In this document: positions 1-15,300 of the stretch, piece by piece
Layout of the letters: every line of letters starts with the position of its first letter
How positions within the stretch are numbered: the first letter of the stretch is position 1
Source: Lutjanus erythropterus
Taxonomy: Eukaryota; Chordata; Actinopteri; Lutjaniformes; Lutjanidae
Assembly (NCBI GenBank): GCA_020091685.1
Contig: CM034610.1
Location: forward strand, 14,512,724-14,576,723
Length of the DNA: 64,000 bases
Direction: 5' to 3'
Translations under genes and position numbers: made by a program
The notes under the pieces: generated by a model
Databases searched by the model: none
The model's input: only the letters and a program-made list of their open reading frames with translations
Told to the model about the DNA's origin: nothing

Positions 1-1492
1 ATAAATGTCCTAAAGTAAAAGAGCTGCATTTTGGGTGATGTGTGAACCAAGTTTTGACAAGTAAGAATACGTGTTTTTACTGTCTACCAAGTCAAACAAT
101 GTTATAAAAGTGCACTGCTAAATGTGGGGTACAGTGTTAAGGTAACAAAAAGAAACACACTTGAGGCCTTATTTCTTTAAGAATGACTTTATGTTCCCTT
201 ATAATATTTTGCATTAAAAAAGGCTGACAACAGCAATACTATGAGACAAGCTCAACTGATCTGGAGTGAAAACAAGAAAGGCAATAATCAACGCAGAATA
301 AAAGAGGAACATGCGTCACTGGTGACACACCATCCTTTGACCACAAAATGTCACTTAGCGTAATCCACATCTGACCTGCAGCTTTGCTTGAGGCCGAATA
401 CTTGCATGTGACGTTCAGAAATTTAACTTGCATTGTTATGGTGCTTGTTTAATAACACAGTGATGAAAATAAAGCATACAAAACAGATTCAGAGATGGCA
501 GTGAAATAACTGGAGTTCATTAGAGTACAGTTTTTAGAGTAAGTTTGAAATGCCTACTGACCACTGAAAGAAAAACAAACCTACATTATTTTGTATGTAC
601 AGTTTGAATATGTTTGAAAAAATTAAATAAAATATGGCACCAAATATTAATACCAGTCGAACAGTAATGCCTGTAGAGCCATGTCATTCCACTGCATGTA
701 TTAACAGCCTGGCACTCAGTGCAGCATTACAATCGTGTTTTTATAGAAAGCAGATTTATACAGAATGAGTAAACATGGAGAAGTCACAGACTTCCAAGAT
801 TTTAAAATACCTGGTGTCACTGTTACAGTAATGTCTCAGATGGTAAAAACTGGAATCACCTCAACAGTCCTGTGCGTTTTCTCTCCATGCTAATGCTCCA
901 AACTCAGGCTGCTTTCCACTCCTCCATGTGTATTTTATGAAACAAATTCAACAGAAAATTAGTAGCAAAAAATTGCGGCATACTCAATGGTGTCAAAACG
1001 TACTGCAGTTTCATTAATATTAAATTACACCCTGCAATAAGGTGAAGTGTTTGGAATTTCTACCCTAATTTGTATGGATTGTATGGTGCCATTCATACAG
1101 GCCTTTTTATTGTAATATTCAAACCATGTCACATAACCTTTTCATTTAGGGTTCATGTTTATATTTTTTAAATGTTTTGACTGTTAAAACTAAACTAAAC
1201 CAATAAACTGTACTGTACTCGAATCACACCTCTTCATTTGTTATTCTATGGACCTTTTTCCTTCTCATATAACTACCACACAGCTAATATACATACACAA
1301 ATACAGATGCAAATCAGTAAAAACATCACCTCCATTATATCAGTTTCTCCATGGAGCCGTCTCTTTAATGTCATCTGGCTGGCTATAAAATTCTCCCACT
1401 GCATGAGGAAAACAACCATCTTTCCTCACTAAATAGTCACACATTTATGCTTGCACACCTTCCCTTTACCATCCTTTCCCCCGAGCAACTAC
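1..1492 (-). other. cpt1c 3' UTR with candidate polyadenylation signal, then unassigned DNA
   Basis: Downstream of the TAG there is AT-rich DNA without conserved coding potential. A minus-strand AATAAA at 1111-1106 would give a 3' UTR of about 390 nt. This is a plausible signal, not a proven one. From 1 to about 1090 I see no gene, RNA or clear repeat end. Confidence 0.35.
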
Positions 1493-2706
1493 CTACTGGT
1501 CTTTCTTGACCTCTGGCCGACTCTCTTCTGTCTTGCTGGGCTCTTTTTGGTTGGGACTCAGCAGCTGTATCAGGTCGTGCAGAGCTTTTCTGATCTGAGC
1601 ACCAAATTTATGGGCATCCTGGAGGGAAAACAGAATGAAGAATGAGGATGTAAATGTGTCTGGGAGAAGAAAATCATTTGCATTTTGTAAACTTACTTCA
1701 CACCCTCAGAGTAAAAAAAAAAAAAAAGCTGTGCTCAAAACATAAATGTGTTGTTATTGTTGTTAAAGGGATAGTTTGGACTATCTGAAGTGCTAAGAGC
1801 TAAGCGATTGGCTGCTTTGGACGGGGCCAGCAGCCACATAGAGCACATGGGGCGTGTCAACCAGCATCTACTGTCGGTAATGACTATCGACAAATACTTA
1901 ACACAAATCTACATATAATCTTAATTTTCCCTTTAATATTAGATTCTTTAGAACTCTCAAGTACTAATAACAGTGTTTGTCTAAAAACTCCAGTATCGGT
2001 CTGGGTGTAATTACGGATTACAGCTCTTAATTACTGATAATATGCACATCTTGTCTACTTGTTCTAAATAAAAGTAATTTCAAAGTTGCAATGCTCTGAT
2101 ATAAAAATAAAAATTATGTCCTGGCACATCACTTCTGCCATGAGTTGAGAAATTTTGAGACTTTTGTTCAGTTTTCTTATGCAGCATAAAATTACTACTT
2201 TCATTAAACTCACAGTTTCTGGACATGAGTGCTTGCATGAGATGTGGAAGTTAATCACATCTTCTCCCAAAATGCTGTATGACACCCCGTAACCGTCATC
2301 AGCCACCTGAAAGAGATGCAGACAATATTCACACTCATGGCTGCTTAATGAATATCAGAACGCAGAACCACTTTCAAAGAAGAAGAACCAGTGTTGTATG
2401 CATGAGAAATATTTCAAAACAAATATTAAAAATACTTGCTTATATACTTGTAGTACTTATATACTGTATGTTGTGAAATGTAATTACATACATAAACAAA
2501 ACTAGTAGAATTAAATGCTACAATATGAAAATTTGCATTCATGTCTGGGTAACAGTGACTGAAGCACTGAGAGCACTGAGAGCCACACTCACCGGTCCAA
2601 AGCCCCCTCCACAGGAGACATACTCTGGGTGGTTGACCATGTCAAACAGCTCCATCTGCTGGATTGGAGTCTGACTGGTGGACAGCCTCCAGGGCTCAGA
2701 CAGCAC
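1493..2706 (-). CDS. cpt1c: cpt1c exons 17-19: C-terminal segment and tail
   Basis: Exon 2706-2593 encodes [13 protein letters not shown] and the GGGFGP loop. Exon 2306-2214 encodes [12 protein letters not shown] and [11 protein letters not shown]. Exon 1618-1493 encodes the last helix and a charged tail ending EVKKDQ before a TAG at 1495-1493. The tail extends about a dozen residues past the CPT1A C-terminus. Mammalian CPT1C is also extended at this end, though with a different sequence. Confidence 0.92.
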
Positions 2707-5700
2707 CTGAAATACCCCCAAGAAGCCGTCACATGAGTTTGCTGAAGCGGCTACTGTATTATCTCTATGAAAGAGATAAATACTCATAGTGAACTGGAGA
2801 GTCTGACGCAAATAAAGTGACAAAAGAAAGAATTAAACCTCTTTCAAGAAAGGAGACTCCACTCCGAGGTATTTGGACACTACATAGAGGCAGAAGAGGT
2901 GTCTGTCGATACCGGCTCCAGTCATAGCCAGGCGATATAGCTGTTGGTGGTTTTCTGAAGCTGCGCGGAACAAACGCCTGCACACATCTGCTGCCTGGTG
3001 GAGAATGGCATGAGCGGCATGACTGCTTGGCATAGCACACGTTAAAAATAGCCACCATATGATTTACGAGAGGAAAATAGCAATTAGACATAATCATTTG
3101 TAATGCAGATTTATTTTCATCAGTGGATCTTTAATCATGATGATGCATGCCTGATGTTTTAAAATTATTTATAATCTTGCACCCCGTTCTCTTAGAGGGT
3201 GTCTGACCTATCCCAGCAGGGGCATAGCCAGTAGGATTAGACAGGAGCATCTACTAAGAATGACTGGGTGCTGCAAGTTCAGAAACACAGCCTTTGGTCA
3301 GTCTGCTTTCTTGGTTTAAGTTTAAGAAGTGGAAGTCCAAACCCATAAACATTACAAACTCTGGAAGCTTGTCACCATCAATGATAGCCTTATATTTATT
3401 TTATTTATCATAACTGATTCTGTTTACTATCTCACACTGACAGAAATCAGTTGCATGTAATAAAAGCATCATCCTTTGAGTTACTATCATGTACTCCACC
3501 ATAAACTTCCTCAAACACAAAATGATGAAAATCAAGAGACAGTTCCCATGATCTCACCTCTCCACCCTCAAACGCTTTGACAAAGGCACAGCTCTCATTG
3601 GTACAGGAGCGAACAGTCTCGGTCCTGCCCTCCCTGAACAGACGGGTCATGGAGGATTCGTACGTCAAACAGAACGTCCTCCGGTCCTGGAACCCAAAAA
3701 CAAAACTCACATGCAGCAGATAATATTGACAGTCCCAGATTCAACGTGCAAATGTATAAATTTAACGTTGTCAGATTTCACGTGCAGTGCACAAAACCAG
3801 AACAGCACAGAGACTGCCTTTGTGTTGATCATGTAGATGTATGTATGCATACAGACTTCTCTGCTTCAGAAGGAGGCTCACCCTGTAGTAGGCCAACTGA
3901 AGAGCCATCTGAATGAAGGCATCTGGGCTGACTCGGCACTTCTTGACCTTTCCTTTGCCAAAGTCGCGGAAGGCAAAAACGTGGAAGTCCACATCGTCAG
4001 CCAGGGCCTGGGCCACTGCTAGAGACTGGGTGATCTGCTCCTCACACTGAGAGAGACACATCCAAACAAATATCAACAGGACTGAGATACCTGTAAGAAT
4101 AAACCACTATTTGTATCAATAGACTTGAGTTTTTTCTCCTCAATCTAAGTGGTTATTAAAAATGAACACCCTGTGGTTAAAATAATCCCAGCACAATGTA
4201 TGGTAATGTGTTAACAACTGAAACTTAAAATACTGTGATATTTTCACAAATGTGTTTATTCACTTTTGTGCTGAGTGTTACTGATTGATGTCACTCTCAT
4301 GTTTGTACCCCAAATATGAAGCTACAGTTGCTTAGCTGGAGTATTATCATTACTGGGAGGTTGCTAGGCAACAAGTGCCGACTTCAAGAAGTTAGTCCAG
4401 CACTGTGAAACCACAACTTCTTGTTTTTATATTTGGGTTTGTGTACTGATTAATCAAGTGAGATACAATTTAAAGACCCCCTCCAGTGAAAATCACATTT
4501 TTAACCTTGTTAACATGCCAATGTGGTGTTTTTCATGTGTTACAAGACATATCAGGAGTGAGATAAGCAGTAAACACCATGTCTGAGCATTTCTTACTTT
4601 GAAATTGCAGTGAGCAAGGGCAGTCTCAAAAAATGGATTCAGTCAGCCTGATGTAGCTAGTTACTGTGATTAGCTCACAAAACAGAGGAGAAGCCAGGTG
4701 CAGCTAGGTTAAGGAAGGGGTGAGGGTTGAGATGTGAGTGGAGAGGGTGGGAACTATTTCCATATTCATGAATCCTTGAACACTTGTAGAGGTAGTCAGT
4801 CATTTTAACAAGGTATCTGAATTGGTATTTTGCAAAAGAACATATCAGACAAAGTTTATTTACTTCTTGCAGAGCATTTCATATTGTTTGAAACATGACT
4901 GGAGTTGGTCTTTAATATAAATACAATTTAGAGGTGCTGGTAGGTGTACATATGCTCTTTTAGATCATTTAGGCTGGTGTTAAAACAGGGTTTCTGCGGG
5001 TTTCAGCAAGTTAAATTTGAGACTTTTTTAGACCATTACGAATGCATTTTAAGGTCTTATTTCACATCACTTCTCACTAAAAAACAAACAGAAACAACAA
5101 CAACAAGTTCTGTCAGTGTCAGAATCAGGGAACATGATTTGAAACAGCTCACCTACACACTTCCTATGTCTTCATTGGATGGTAGTTGCAGGAGTTTTTA
5201 CATCATGATCAATACACACATTTAAAACACAACTAATACTTAAAAGAGCAATCAAAATTGGATTTAATTTATTTTGGCAAAATCATATTAAATACATTTT
5301 AAAAGGTAGGATTTGTCCCAAGCACAGCAAAACTAAAGAGACATTGTTTTTTTTTAAGGAAATTGTTGCATATTATGCCTTTAAGGTCAACATTTCAGAT
5401 TATGAATGTTAAGACGTTTAAAGACATGAAGAAACACTGTAAAAACTAACAATACCTTTTCAAATTTGGAATAATCAAACTGGGAGCGACTACAATCTTG
5501 TAATTTCAGTATTAGCATAATGTGAATTGTGGCATGATGGTGTTTAGCTCAAGGGAGTTGTTAGTAAAGGGAAATGTGTGAATCCATAACTAACCTCTGG
5601 AGAGATTTCCCAGTTCAGCTTCTGTGGTCGTGGTAGTGATGAATCCACTTCTCCTTTGCAGTGACCCTCTACATTGTAACCGAGCTGGAAACAGTCGGTG

Positions 5701-8700
5701 GCCAACGTGTACTGGAAACACACAGCAAATATAAGTGATGGCCTCTTCTCAGGACCAGACGATAACAGTGTGCAACCTACTTTTCTGTCATATGCCTCAC
5801 CTCCCATAAGTGTGATAAGACCGGTGCATCAGCCCATGCGTGCTCTGCATTTATGCCGTTCTTTCCATTCTTATAGTAAACGACTGAGAAGGACTTATCA
5901 AACCACCTGCATGACAATCAAGATAATGATTGAAAGCTATGGGGAAACTACAACAATTTCAACAATAAAGCATTAAAAAGTAGTTATCTAATTACAAGAC
6001 AGTGATCAGTTCTGTGTAAAACTACCTGTCGTAACATTTCCCGTGCAGCAAGGATTTTGCATAGCAATCTAAACTCGCTGCCGGGTCATCTCCCATCATT
6101 CCCTGTTCATCGTCATCCAGGGTCACAAAGAAGGCGGCTTTCTCAATGCAGTCCAAGGAGCGTTTATTGATCCCACTGCTGAAATACTTCGCCCTGGCTT
6201 TAGCCCATGGAATTCTGGGAAATATTTCAGAGGAAAATTATTACATTACGCTAAGGAGGCAGTATGCTATACAGCCCATGTGATTAATGGACTGTCGGCT
6301 TGTCAAACCGACCTGTCTCCTGCTGTCAGGGCTCCCAGTTTTTCCTCTCCTTTGGAAGGAGCTGCTGGGTCATCGAGGATCCTCTGAATCTGGAACTCAA
6401 TCTCCCTTGGGGACAGAAGCCTGCCCGCCTGGTACACCTTCAAGCGAAAGTAGCGACCCCTGTGGTACACCGCTATGTAGTCACTGTCCTGCCAATGCTG
6501 CACAGTGTCTTCACACAGAAAAGAAAGAAAGGAAAAGAGAACAAAGTGAAGGAATTTTGTTCCCAGTGTCAAAAGGCATAGTTCAAAGATGATGCATTTA
6601 AATTAAGGAAATACATATGCCTTGTCTTAGGGTTATTAAAAACCTGGATATGGATAAAACTACATAACAAATACATACATAAATATCTTACAGAATACAT
6701 TTTTAAACTTACTCTCCCTTTAATGATTTAAACTAGACAACTGTCTATCTTTTGCCTGTAACACTTTGTGAACAGGCTGTCCATGGTTGCAGTAGGCAGA
6801 AAGTAAAATATGTTTGAATGTAAAAACTCTTGGAAAAAAAGAGGAACCCTCCTTCCATTGTCCACTAGATAAAAGCTAAAACAACAGCAACCATGTCAAC
6901 TACACAGTGAGATCCCTGAGATATTTTCACAACATCCCTGACACACCCACTTCCACAACTCAGCTGCTGTTGCCAGAATGTAAAGGGTGCATATTATGTG
7001 GAGTGACATGAGAGAGATGTGGGGTGATCTGATTATACAATAGAGCGGCAACAATTAGTTGATCAAAAGAAAATTAGTTGCTACCTTTATGATAATCGAT
7101 TAATCGCCTTTTTTCCCCCTAATTTTTTCAAACACAAGTGTCAAACATTTGCTGGGTGCAGCCTTTTCAATGTGAGGATTTGCTGCTTTTCTTCATCAGC
7201 TATGACTGTACATGAAGAGTCTTTGGGTTTTGGACTGCTGGTTGGACAAAATATTTTTGTTTCAATGACAATTTAAAGACCTCACTTTGGGCTCTGAAAA
7301 ATTACAATGAGCCTTTTTCACACCTTTTGACATTTTATACTACACTGGGGCTCAGCAATCAGCAGCTTTTTAACATTTTAATTTTCATGTACCATTGCTT
7401 TAGGGTTAAAGCGTCCATCTACAGGTCAGAGCAGATTTTTTTTTAATTGGCCAAAAATGGCTCTGTTGATAGTAAAGGTTCCTGACCCCTAGACTAAGTG
7501 ATTAATAGATTGATCATGAAAATAATAGGCAGATTAATTGATTGTTAAAATAATCATGAGATGCCATCCCACTCTACAAATCATCTTCAAAAAAGACCAC
7601 AAATGATTGTGATCCATATCCAAACCTTTGACACACTGGGGCATACTTGACTGAATTCAGATGAACATCTTCAATCTCACACTAAGTCTCCAACTGACGG
7701 CTACCATGGTTACCAGGATGACTGAGATGACATCAAACAGATAATGCAAAGGCTTCTTGAAGACAGACTGTAGGAGGCATGTCTGAGTGAAGATCAGTGC
7801 TACAATACTGAAAGCAAGGATGCAATTTGTGTTTCATTACATTGTGGTTTCTACATTGCAGTGACTGACAGGGTGACTATCAAGATGTTGGCTGATTAAC
7901 ATGATTGACAAGGAACATTTACTACTACATTTTAAGCTGTTTATCCTTATATTATTCACAGTAAAAAATGTTAATGGAATAGTTCAGGGTCTGTAATGGA
8001 TTTTATGAGGGATTTATCCATAATCAGTGAATTACCAGCAGGTGCACTGCTGTAGGAAGATAAGAAATGTACTGCTGTGGACAGGATGAGCAAAAGGTAT
8101 TTTAGCCACTTAAAAATCAATATCAATTTAAGAGTATGCTATAGTTAGAATATTTTCACCACTTTACCCTGCTGTCAGCCTTTTTGAATGGGAAACCACT
8201 GTTCTATAAGCTAACATGACTCCCTCCAAACCAGCCAGACTCCACAGGCGAAATCAGTCATTTCACTTTACAGAATACAAGTTGCTTGTCTTCCACTGCC
8301 TCAGTCAATTAGTTTGTCTTACTGTGTGACTTCTGTGTTCTAAAAGAATAGTTCGGATTCGCTGAAGTCACACAATAGTACAAACAAGCTAACAGCAATA
8401 AACAGCAGTAGACCAGAAATTCCTGTGTTCTGCAAGGTAAAAGTATTGATTTTGACAATGGAGTTTGGTTAGTTGGGAGAGAGAGCGATACTTGGCTTAT
8501 ATAACTGCAGTTTTTGGTTGTAAAAGACTCTCTGATGGCAAAGTAAAGGTGTGGTAATATTGTACACTTAAAAGGATACTGATTGTTTTTTTAGGTGGCT
8601 AAAATACCTTTTGTTACGGACCCTGTCAACATCAGTAGATTAGAAGCAGAGAGGAGTACTTCTTTGCTGGTACTCCTCTCTGCTTCTCCTACCTGGGTGG

Positions 8701-9349
8701 CGTACTGATTGCAATCTACAGTAGTTAATACACTAACTATATTTATTCAAGTACCTCATAAAACCCCACTTCAAATAATCCAAAACATTCCTTTGACTTT
8801 CAGTTATGCACAGTAAAAATGTAAAGCACATTTCTAATGTTATTATATTGGTTTGACATTTAGAGATCTAAAACTAGGACTGGACCAGTTGTGTAAAAAT
8901 ATAAATACTACCTGTCAGAGTTCCAGGGATTCGACAAGTGTCAAACATCCGCTCAAATTGATAGGAACAGCAAGGAACTGCAGACCTCAACAACCACTGA
9001 GTAGGATAAAGAAAGATGGGCCAGTGCAAAGCAAAAAAAAATTAAAGGAGAAAGAAAGGAAACAAAAAAGGATGATAGAAAACAAATACAGGAGAGTGTT
9101 GGGATGGAACAGAAAGAAAACCAGGGAGGAGAGAGAAGAAAAGGTGAGAAAACAAAATGTGTGGGCAGAAGAAGAAAATAGACATTAGTTAGAGACACAA
9201 GCTTTCCAGAAAACCCAGACAGACCTGAGATGAGACCAGAAGGCAAGAGGAGACAGATGAGAGATGACAGGATGGGCTGTAGAGCAGACGTATTATGACT
9301 CAGTGAATCACGATGCCTTGCTTCTTGAGACCATGCACACTCTCTCTCT

Positions 9350-9395
<46 letters not shown>

Positions 9396-12300
9396 CTTTC
9401 ACACAATTTTCTTTCCCACACTTCAAACTCCAGAGGGCTCGGACACCTTCAGTACGCCTCATCATCTCTGAGGCAGTGGTGTGTCAAACTTTCTTGTTGA
9501 AGCTAACTGCTTATGTTCAGACGGCATCATGTATCATATATAGATATCAGGCCTATGTGAAACACCACATCACCACAGTGTGTGTCTCTGTGTGTGTACA
9601 TGTCAGTCTCTTTACCGGTCTCCTCTCCAGGAGTGCGTGTGGTGTTGAATATCCTCTCACACTGAGCTGCACACAGAGGAATGACAGTGCCTGGAATACG
9701 ACTCTGGGAAACGGAGAGGAGAAGGCAAGGGCGAAGGCATAGGGAGAAGAACAGAAGAGAGCAGTGGAGGAAACGGAGAGTCAAGGAAAACGAGGGAGAA
9801 CGTGTGTTTTTTTTTTAAGAGTGAGAGTAAATGAGGGGGGTAAATAAAGAGAAATTAAGCAAGCGAAAGAGAGGTTGAAAGGAGCACAAAAGGAAGGGTT
9901 GAGAGATGAGCGTGGTATGAGAACGTGAGGGAAGTGTCTTCACATGAACATGAAAAATTAAATGAATGAATGGAGATGCACATGCTGTCTACCATAAACA
10001 GTCAAGACACACAAACACTGACAGATGGAGGTTCCTCACACAGGCAAAACACCGGAACATAATAGAAAAAACCCCTAATGTCTCAAAATCTGAGACATTT
10101 TATTAACAAGTCCTCTGTTACCATAGCAAAGAGACATGAATAATGCACGCCTCCGTGTATATGGAGCAGCTGGGGCTGACTGGTGGCTAAACTCACAGGT
10201 TTAATCTCTTCTCTGTTTAGCTTGCGTCGGTATAAGAAGAAGGCATAAATGCTGTTGCCGGCTCTGGCCGCCTGGATCGGTGTGGGTGTCACATACAAGA
10301 AGTCCTGTGGGAAAGAACGAACAGAAACAGGTAGTCAGGAGGAGTTTAAACATGAGCGATTATCATACAAACAAAATCATCTGTAACCACTTCATTCCTG
10401 AACTGAGAGTTACACTGAGTTAGGTTTGTAACTGACTGTTAGGGAGGGTGAGGGGAGGGGGAGGCAGTGTTGTTCACATTTTGGTTTCGTGGGGTTTATA
10501 AAGTGTTGGGGGGACCATGCATGGTCCAGCATGTCACCAAGCAATATTTCAGGTCGGCCCAAAAAATCATGAACACAGAAATCATGAGCAACTCCAGAGT
10601 TCAGTCTTTTCACGTTTTAACATGTAGAATGTGTTCAGACAAACTCCTTTTCCTTTAAACAATAACATGTTTCAATTAAATCATTAATAATTAATGCTAA
10701 TTTTTTAATCCTGACTAAATGCTATGCTATTGTTACTATTAAGTCTCGATTGTAAATATTGACAGATCATTAGTTTTATGCCCTGACAATTCTCATTTTC
10801 AAATTCCTCAAAGGCTACTGGTAAGCTACGTGTAGTCTCTGAATTATTGTTTTGTTTTCCTTTTCTACATGCTCCGGATGCAAGGCGGGAGAGAAAAAAG
10901 AAACACTAGGGGAACTGCAGATTCTGCTTTTGATTTAAATCCATTTCTGATTTAGATCATTAGATTTGAAAATGTGACACCCTTATGTACAATACCAATT
11001 TTGCTTGGACAGAGAACTAAAATCTCAAACCTGGTGCATTATTAAAAATATTAATGTTTACATTAAGAAGTGAATTGGCAGTATTAGTCAGAGACCAGAT
11101 GATCCAAACAACATAGTAAATAGACAGCAGCAATCCAATGTGGTCATGTCTTTATAGACTCTTCAAATCATCTCCTTTGGACTGTATATATTTCCACACA
11201 GGGCCGTTCTATTGCACTGTTTGAGCTCATATCAGCATATTTAAGTGTTCATTAAGTATGCGCTGATCCCTGTACACCTTCCGATCATCAAGAGTCCCAT
11301 TCACTGCATTTCTTGGCTGGAGAAAGCTTCCAAATCCTGCAGAGAAGCAACAAACACTGGTGGCTGGAGCCCTGCTGCAGCTCAGGGGAAACCACCTACA
11401 TCCCAGCTTCAAACTTTAAAAAAAATACAGGTAAACACCAGTGGCAGCAGTAGCTCAGTCTATAAGGACTTGGTTTGGGGACCTGAGGGGAGCTGGCTCA
11501 AGTCAAGTGCAGACCAAAAAGTACAGAATGGACACAAAAACTGTGAAATCCCATTCCCCCATTAAGAATTTAACCATTTAAAAGAGCAGCAGCCTTATGT
11601 GTTTCATATTCTGTTTATTTAAACTGTTTGTACTTCATGAAGTTTTGTTTCACTGTGCTACTGTGCCACCAAAATAGTTTTAATAAAACATAAACTGCAT
11701 TTTGTATGTGATCAATCATTAATGATTAATCAATTATTTGTTAACATGTTCAACTGCAAGTTAAAATTTACAGCCTTTATCAGAAAATCAATGTTGTAAA
11801 CCCAGCCCTTAAGTATGCCTGGAATTACAGTCTTGGAGAGTCTGAGTGGGGTGTGCATGAGTCTTCTCTTACTCAGCTACTGTTGCCATGGTTCCCTTCA
11901 TCAAAAAAACAAAGTGTGTGTTTGTGAAATATCCTTGAGGAAATTGTTGATGTTTTACAAACCATATCTAAAAGAACATTCACGTTCATATTTCTGTATG
12001 TGTGGATTAATGAAAAGCAAAAACAAGAGTACCTTTCTAACAAGTCAAACAAGAAGTAACATACAATTTCATCCATTTCCCTCACAATCACAAACAAATA
12101 TATCCTTATATATCTTAAAAACCATAAAACAGAATAAATGAACCTGTAAGGCCTGGTTCGGTCAACATGTCATTAAAAATCAAACAGAATCAATCCAAAT
12201 AAGATTTTCGTACCATGCCATAATAGTTACTGTTGACCATTAATGGGCTCCGGCCACGCAGATAGACATATTCCTCCCACCAGTCACTGACCTGAAGAAT

Positions 12301-15300
12301 TAAAACACACAAACATCTTTGTGAGAAAGCGGATATAGCAGCCAACTGGCAGTCACAGCACTTGCATATTCAGACAGGATAAATAATTTAAACCACAGAA
12401 CCTCACAAAGATATACATTGTTAATGGGATTTTAAATTTCCTTTGGCCTGCTTTGCTTTGGACATTTAAGTGACATTTGAAGCAGCCACACTTAACAAGA
12501 GCATTGTGGTCGACCACTTACATAGTTGGCGGCCCAGAGAGATTTGAGTTTGAGGTACCACTGCAGGCGGTTACCGAGGCTGCTCTCAAACTCTGCGGCC
12601 AGCTTGGTCATGCGTTCATACTCTGTGTCATCCATCAGCGGACGCACTGATTCCAAGTACTAAACAAAGGAGAAGTGCAAAATAAATTAAACTGAATAAT
12701 AATGATAAGAAGAATAAGGATCATTCAACACAAATAAACTGGTCTACTAAATACAGAAACAGAAAAAGGTTCAGAAGTCGATGGATTAACATAAATTAAC
12801 ACCCGCATATTTAGAATGGGTAGATATGTTGCATTTTTATGCATTTCTCAACGAGCTGGCAGCCAGATAAAAAAACACAATAACAAAGGAAATTTGGTGC
12901 AGAAAATGATGAATGTGAGAAAGTGATCCATCTGTTTTATGGTCAGTAATCAGCATGTTGTCATTTCCTCTTCTTTGTGTGACGTCTCACCCTCTTGACT
13001 GTGTCCTTGACAGCAGGCACAGGCAGGTTTGGCAGTGAACCCTGGTAGCTGTAGAGCAGAGGCTTTCTGCCAGAAAAGATCCTCACCAGTGCCTGCCATA
13101 GAAACGCAAGCATTCAGAAAACAAACACATGCAAAATACTTAAATGAGGACATACCTCTGGCTAATTATTGTCTTTTTCTTTTTTTTTTCTTCAAGTAGT
13201 TTTGCAGAATATCATACATCATAAAAAGGTGATTGCAGCATAAAACATGAACATTTGTTAGGACATAAACAGTATATAACTCCTCTTAAGGGACCACTGT
13301 TAAGGATTTATTGGCATATAGCAGTGCCTGTGAAACTTGTGTAAGATGTGAAAGGCCATATCTACAGCCTGTGTTTGGTTTGCACATTCTGGGCTAATGC
13401 AGAAGCAACGTGACAGACTCCATGGAAGAAATGCCAGAAAGACCTTTGTGGCAGACAGCTTTCTGGTCTTTCTGGTGTGACTCACACCCTCTGTAGCTAG
13501 AAACAGCTCATTCTAAGGTAATGAAAACACAAAAATTCTTTTTTTTCCATGTGATTATACACTAATGTAAACATACGTCAGAATATTATATTCCTTTTTT
13601 CCATATTCTGTCAATAAAACAACATAAATGTTACACATTGGAGCTTTAAAAATAACAATGAGCTTAGGTTACATTAAATTACACTGTACTAACTGCATAT
13701 TTAATAACAGCATATACAAGTGTCAGCATTCGGTGACAGCTTAGGCTGTATACCAAAGAACACAGAACTAGGGGACAGTGAAAGGTATGGTTAGTTTACA
13801 TTTACAAGTAGAAAAGGTGTAAAACAACACTGACCACCCAGACTTTGGTGGTGTTAGACATCTTGCCGTGCTGCTCGAATATCCAGCGATGGTAGGAGAG
13901 GAGCTGCTTGAGGCACAGGCGCATGGTGAAGATGAGCAAGAGCCATAGCATGGTGCTGAAGAGCACTGCTGACAGCAACGCCTGGCACTGGGTGCTCATA
14001 GACTGGCTATGAACGGTGGGAGAAGAGGAAGAACAGGGAGTGAAACAAATAACAGAATGAAGATGAGCAAGGAAACCACAAATACGTTTGGATGGGAAGA
14101 GAAACAACAAATATATTTAGCTAAATTACAAGAGCTGGCTGTTTCACAGTTTCACATGATAGGACACACCCCACTTCTGTCCCTCTTCTTTTTTCCCAAA
14201 TTAGTGCTGTGGGCAAATTCCCTTCACTTTTAAGTAAATGTAAAATCTGATTTATATGAAGAGAACAGTGGGAAAGATAAAAGAAGAAGAAGGGGAGCAC
14301 GTTATAAAGATGAGACAAAAAGAGAGATAAAAAAGATATTACAAAAGACTTTGAAAAAGGAAGAATGGGAAGAGGTAAGGCTTATTTAAACCACATTATA
14401 CATCATCTACACACAGTGAACACCAATCTCTCTGTTACAGAATGTGCAGCCATGGAAAGTGAACAGTTCGTGTGTGCAGGGTGTCTGGTGAATGAAAAGA
14501 TTATTCATTAACTTTATCCATTTTATGGAGTCACAAGATGTGTTACCTGACTGGCAGGTGCTCCTGTATCTTGGCTATGAGTCCCATGGAGGGGTCGGAG
14601 CGAGTGTACATAGTAGCCAGGATGGCTATGACCACAAAAAGCCAGGAGGAGGGACTGGCAGGATATACCCCTGTTATCACACTGTTCTGTTAATGTGAGA
14701 AAAGAGAGATTGATTTTTAACTCCCATTCTTCCTGTTTACACTCAGCATGCTGACATGCACACTGATAATACAGTTATGATCAGACTAAAGTAATGCATG
14801 TCATGTAATAGCTCGGAGTCAGACATTAACCTGATTTAAACAACAAATTACTGAGAACTTAACTGTTCATTTGAGGCTTTTTCCGCAGTGTGACTTGGTC
14901 TGAAATGCTTACACATCAAACATCACTATAATTCTTACTCACTTGCTTCTTAAAATGTATGAGTTCTGGAAACAAGGCTCGAAAAAAGACATGGGGATAC
15001 CCATACACAAAGAGTGCATGATAATGTGTGCCATTCATAATTGATCCACACATTACAAGAGCAAAAAAAACCTCACTGAGAGCAAACTGTCTTTTTCAGG
15101 AGCACCCTGACTACTGAAACTAAAGCACAACTAAGGCTGAACCTCACGTCTTTTTTTTCATTCAAACTTCTATTGAGGTTTCTGAATTAAACTCTGAATG
15201 TCTGCCATCATATTTTATGCCTTTATTACCCTGAAAAATTTAAAATCCTTTCACAAATCCCCAATTTGAATAAAGTGATTCATAGGATTTAATGAATAAT

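Noticed and set aside
1238-1645. Two plus-strand 64-codon frames near the cpt1c 3' end
   Set aside because: They overlap the last cpt1c exon and 3' UTR in antisense and show no homology.
8853-9188. 111-codon Lys/Arg/Glu-rich plus frame
   Set aside because: Purine-rich low-complexity intron sequence of cpt1c; composition alone explains the open frame.
9354-9392. CA run considered as a CRISPR-like or regulatory repeat
   Set aside because: Plain dinucleotide microsatellite without spacers.
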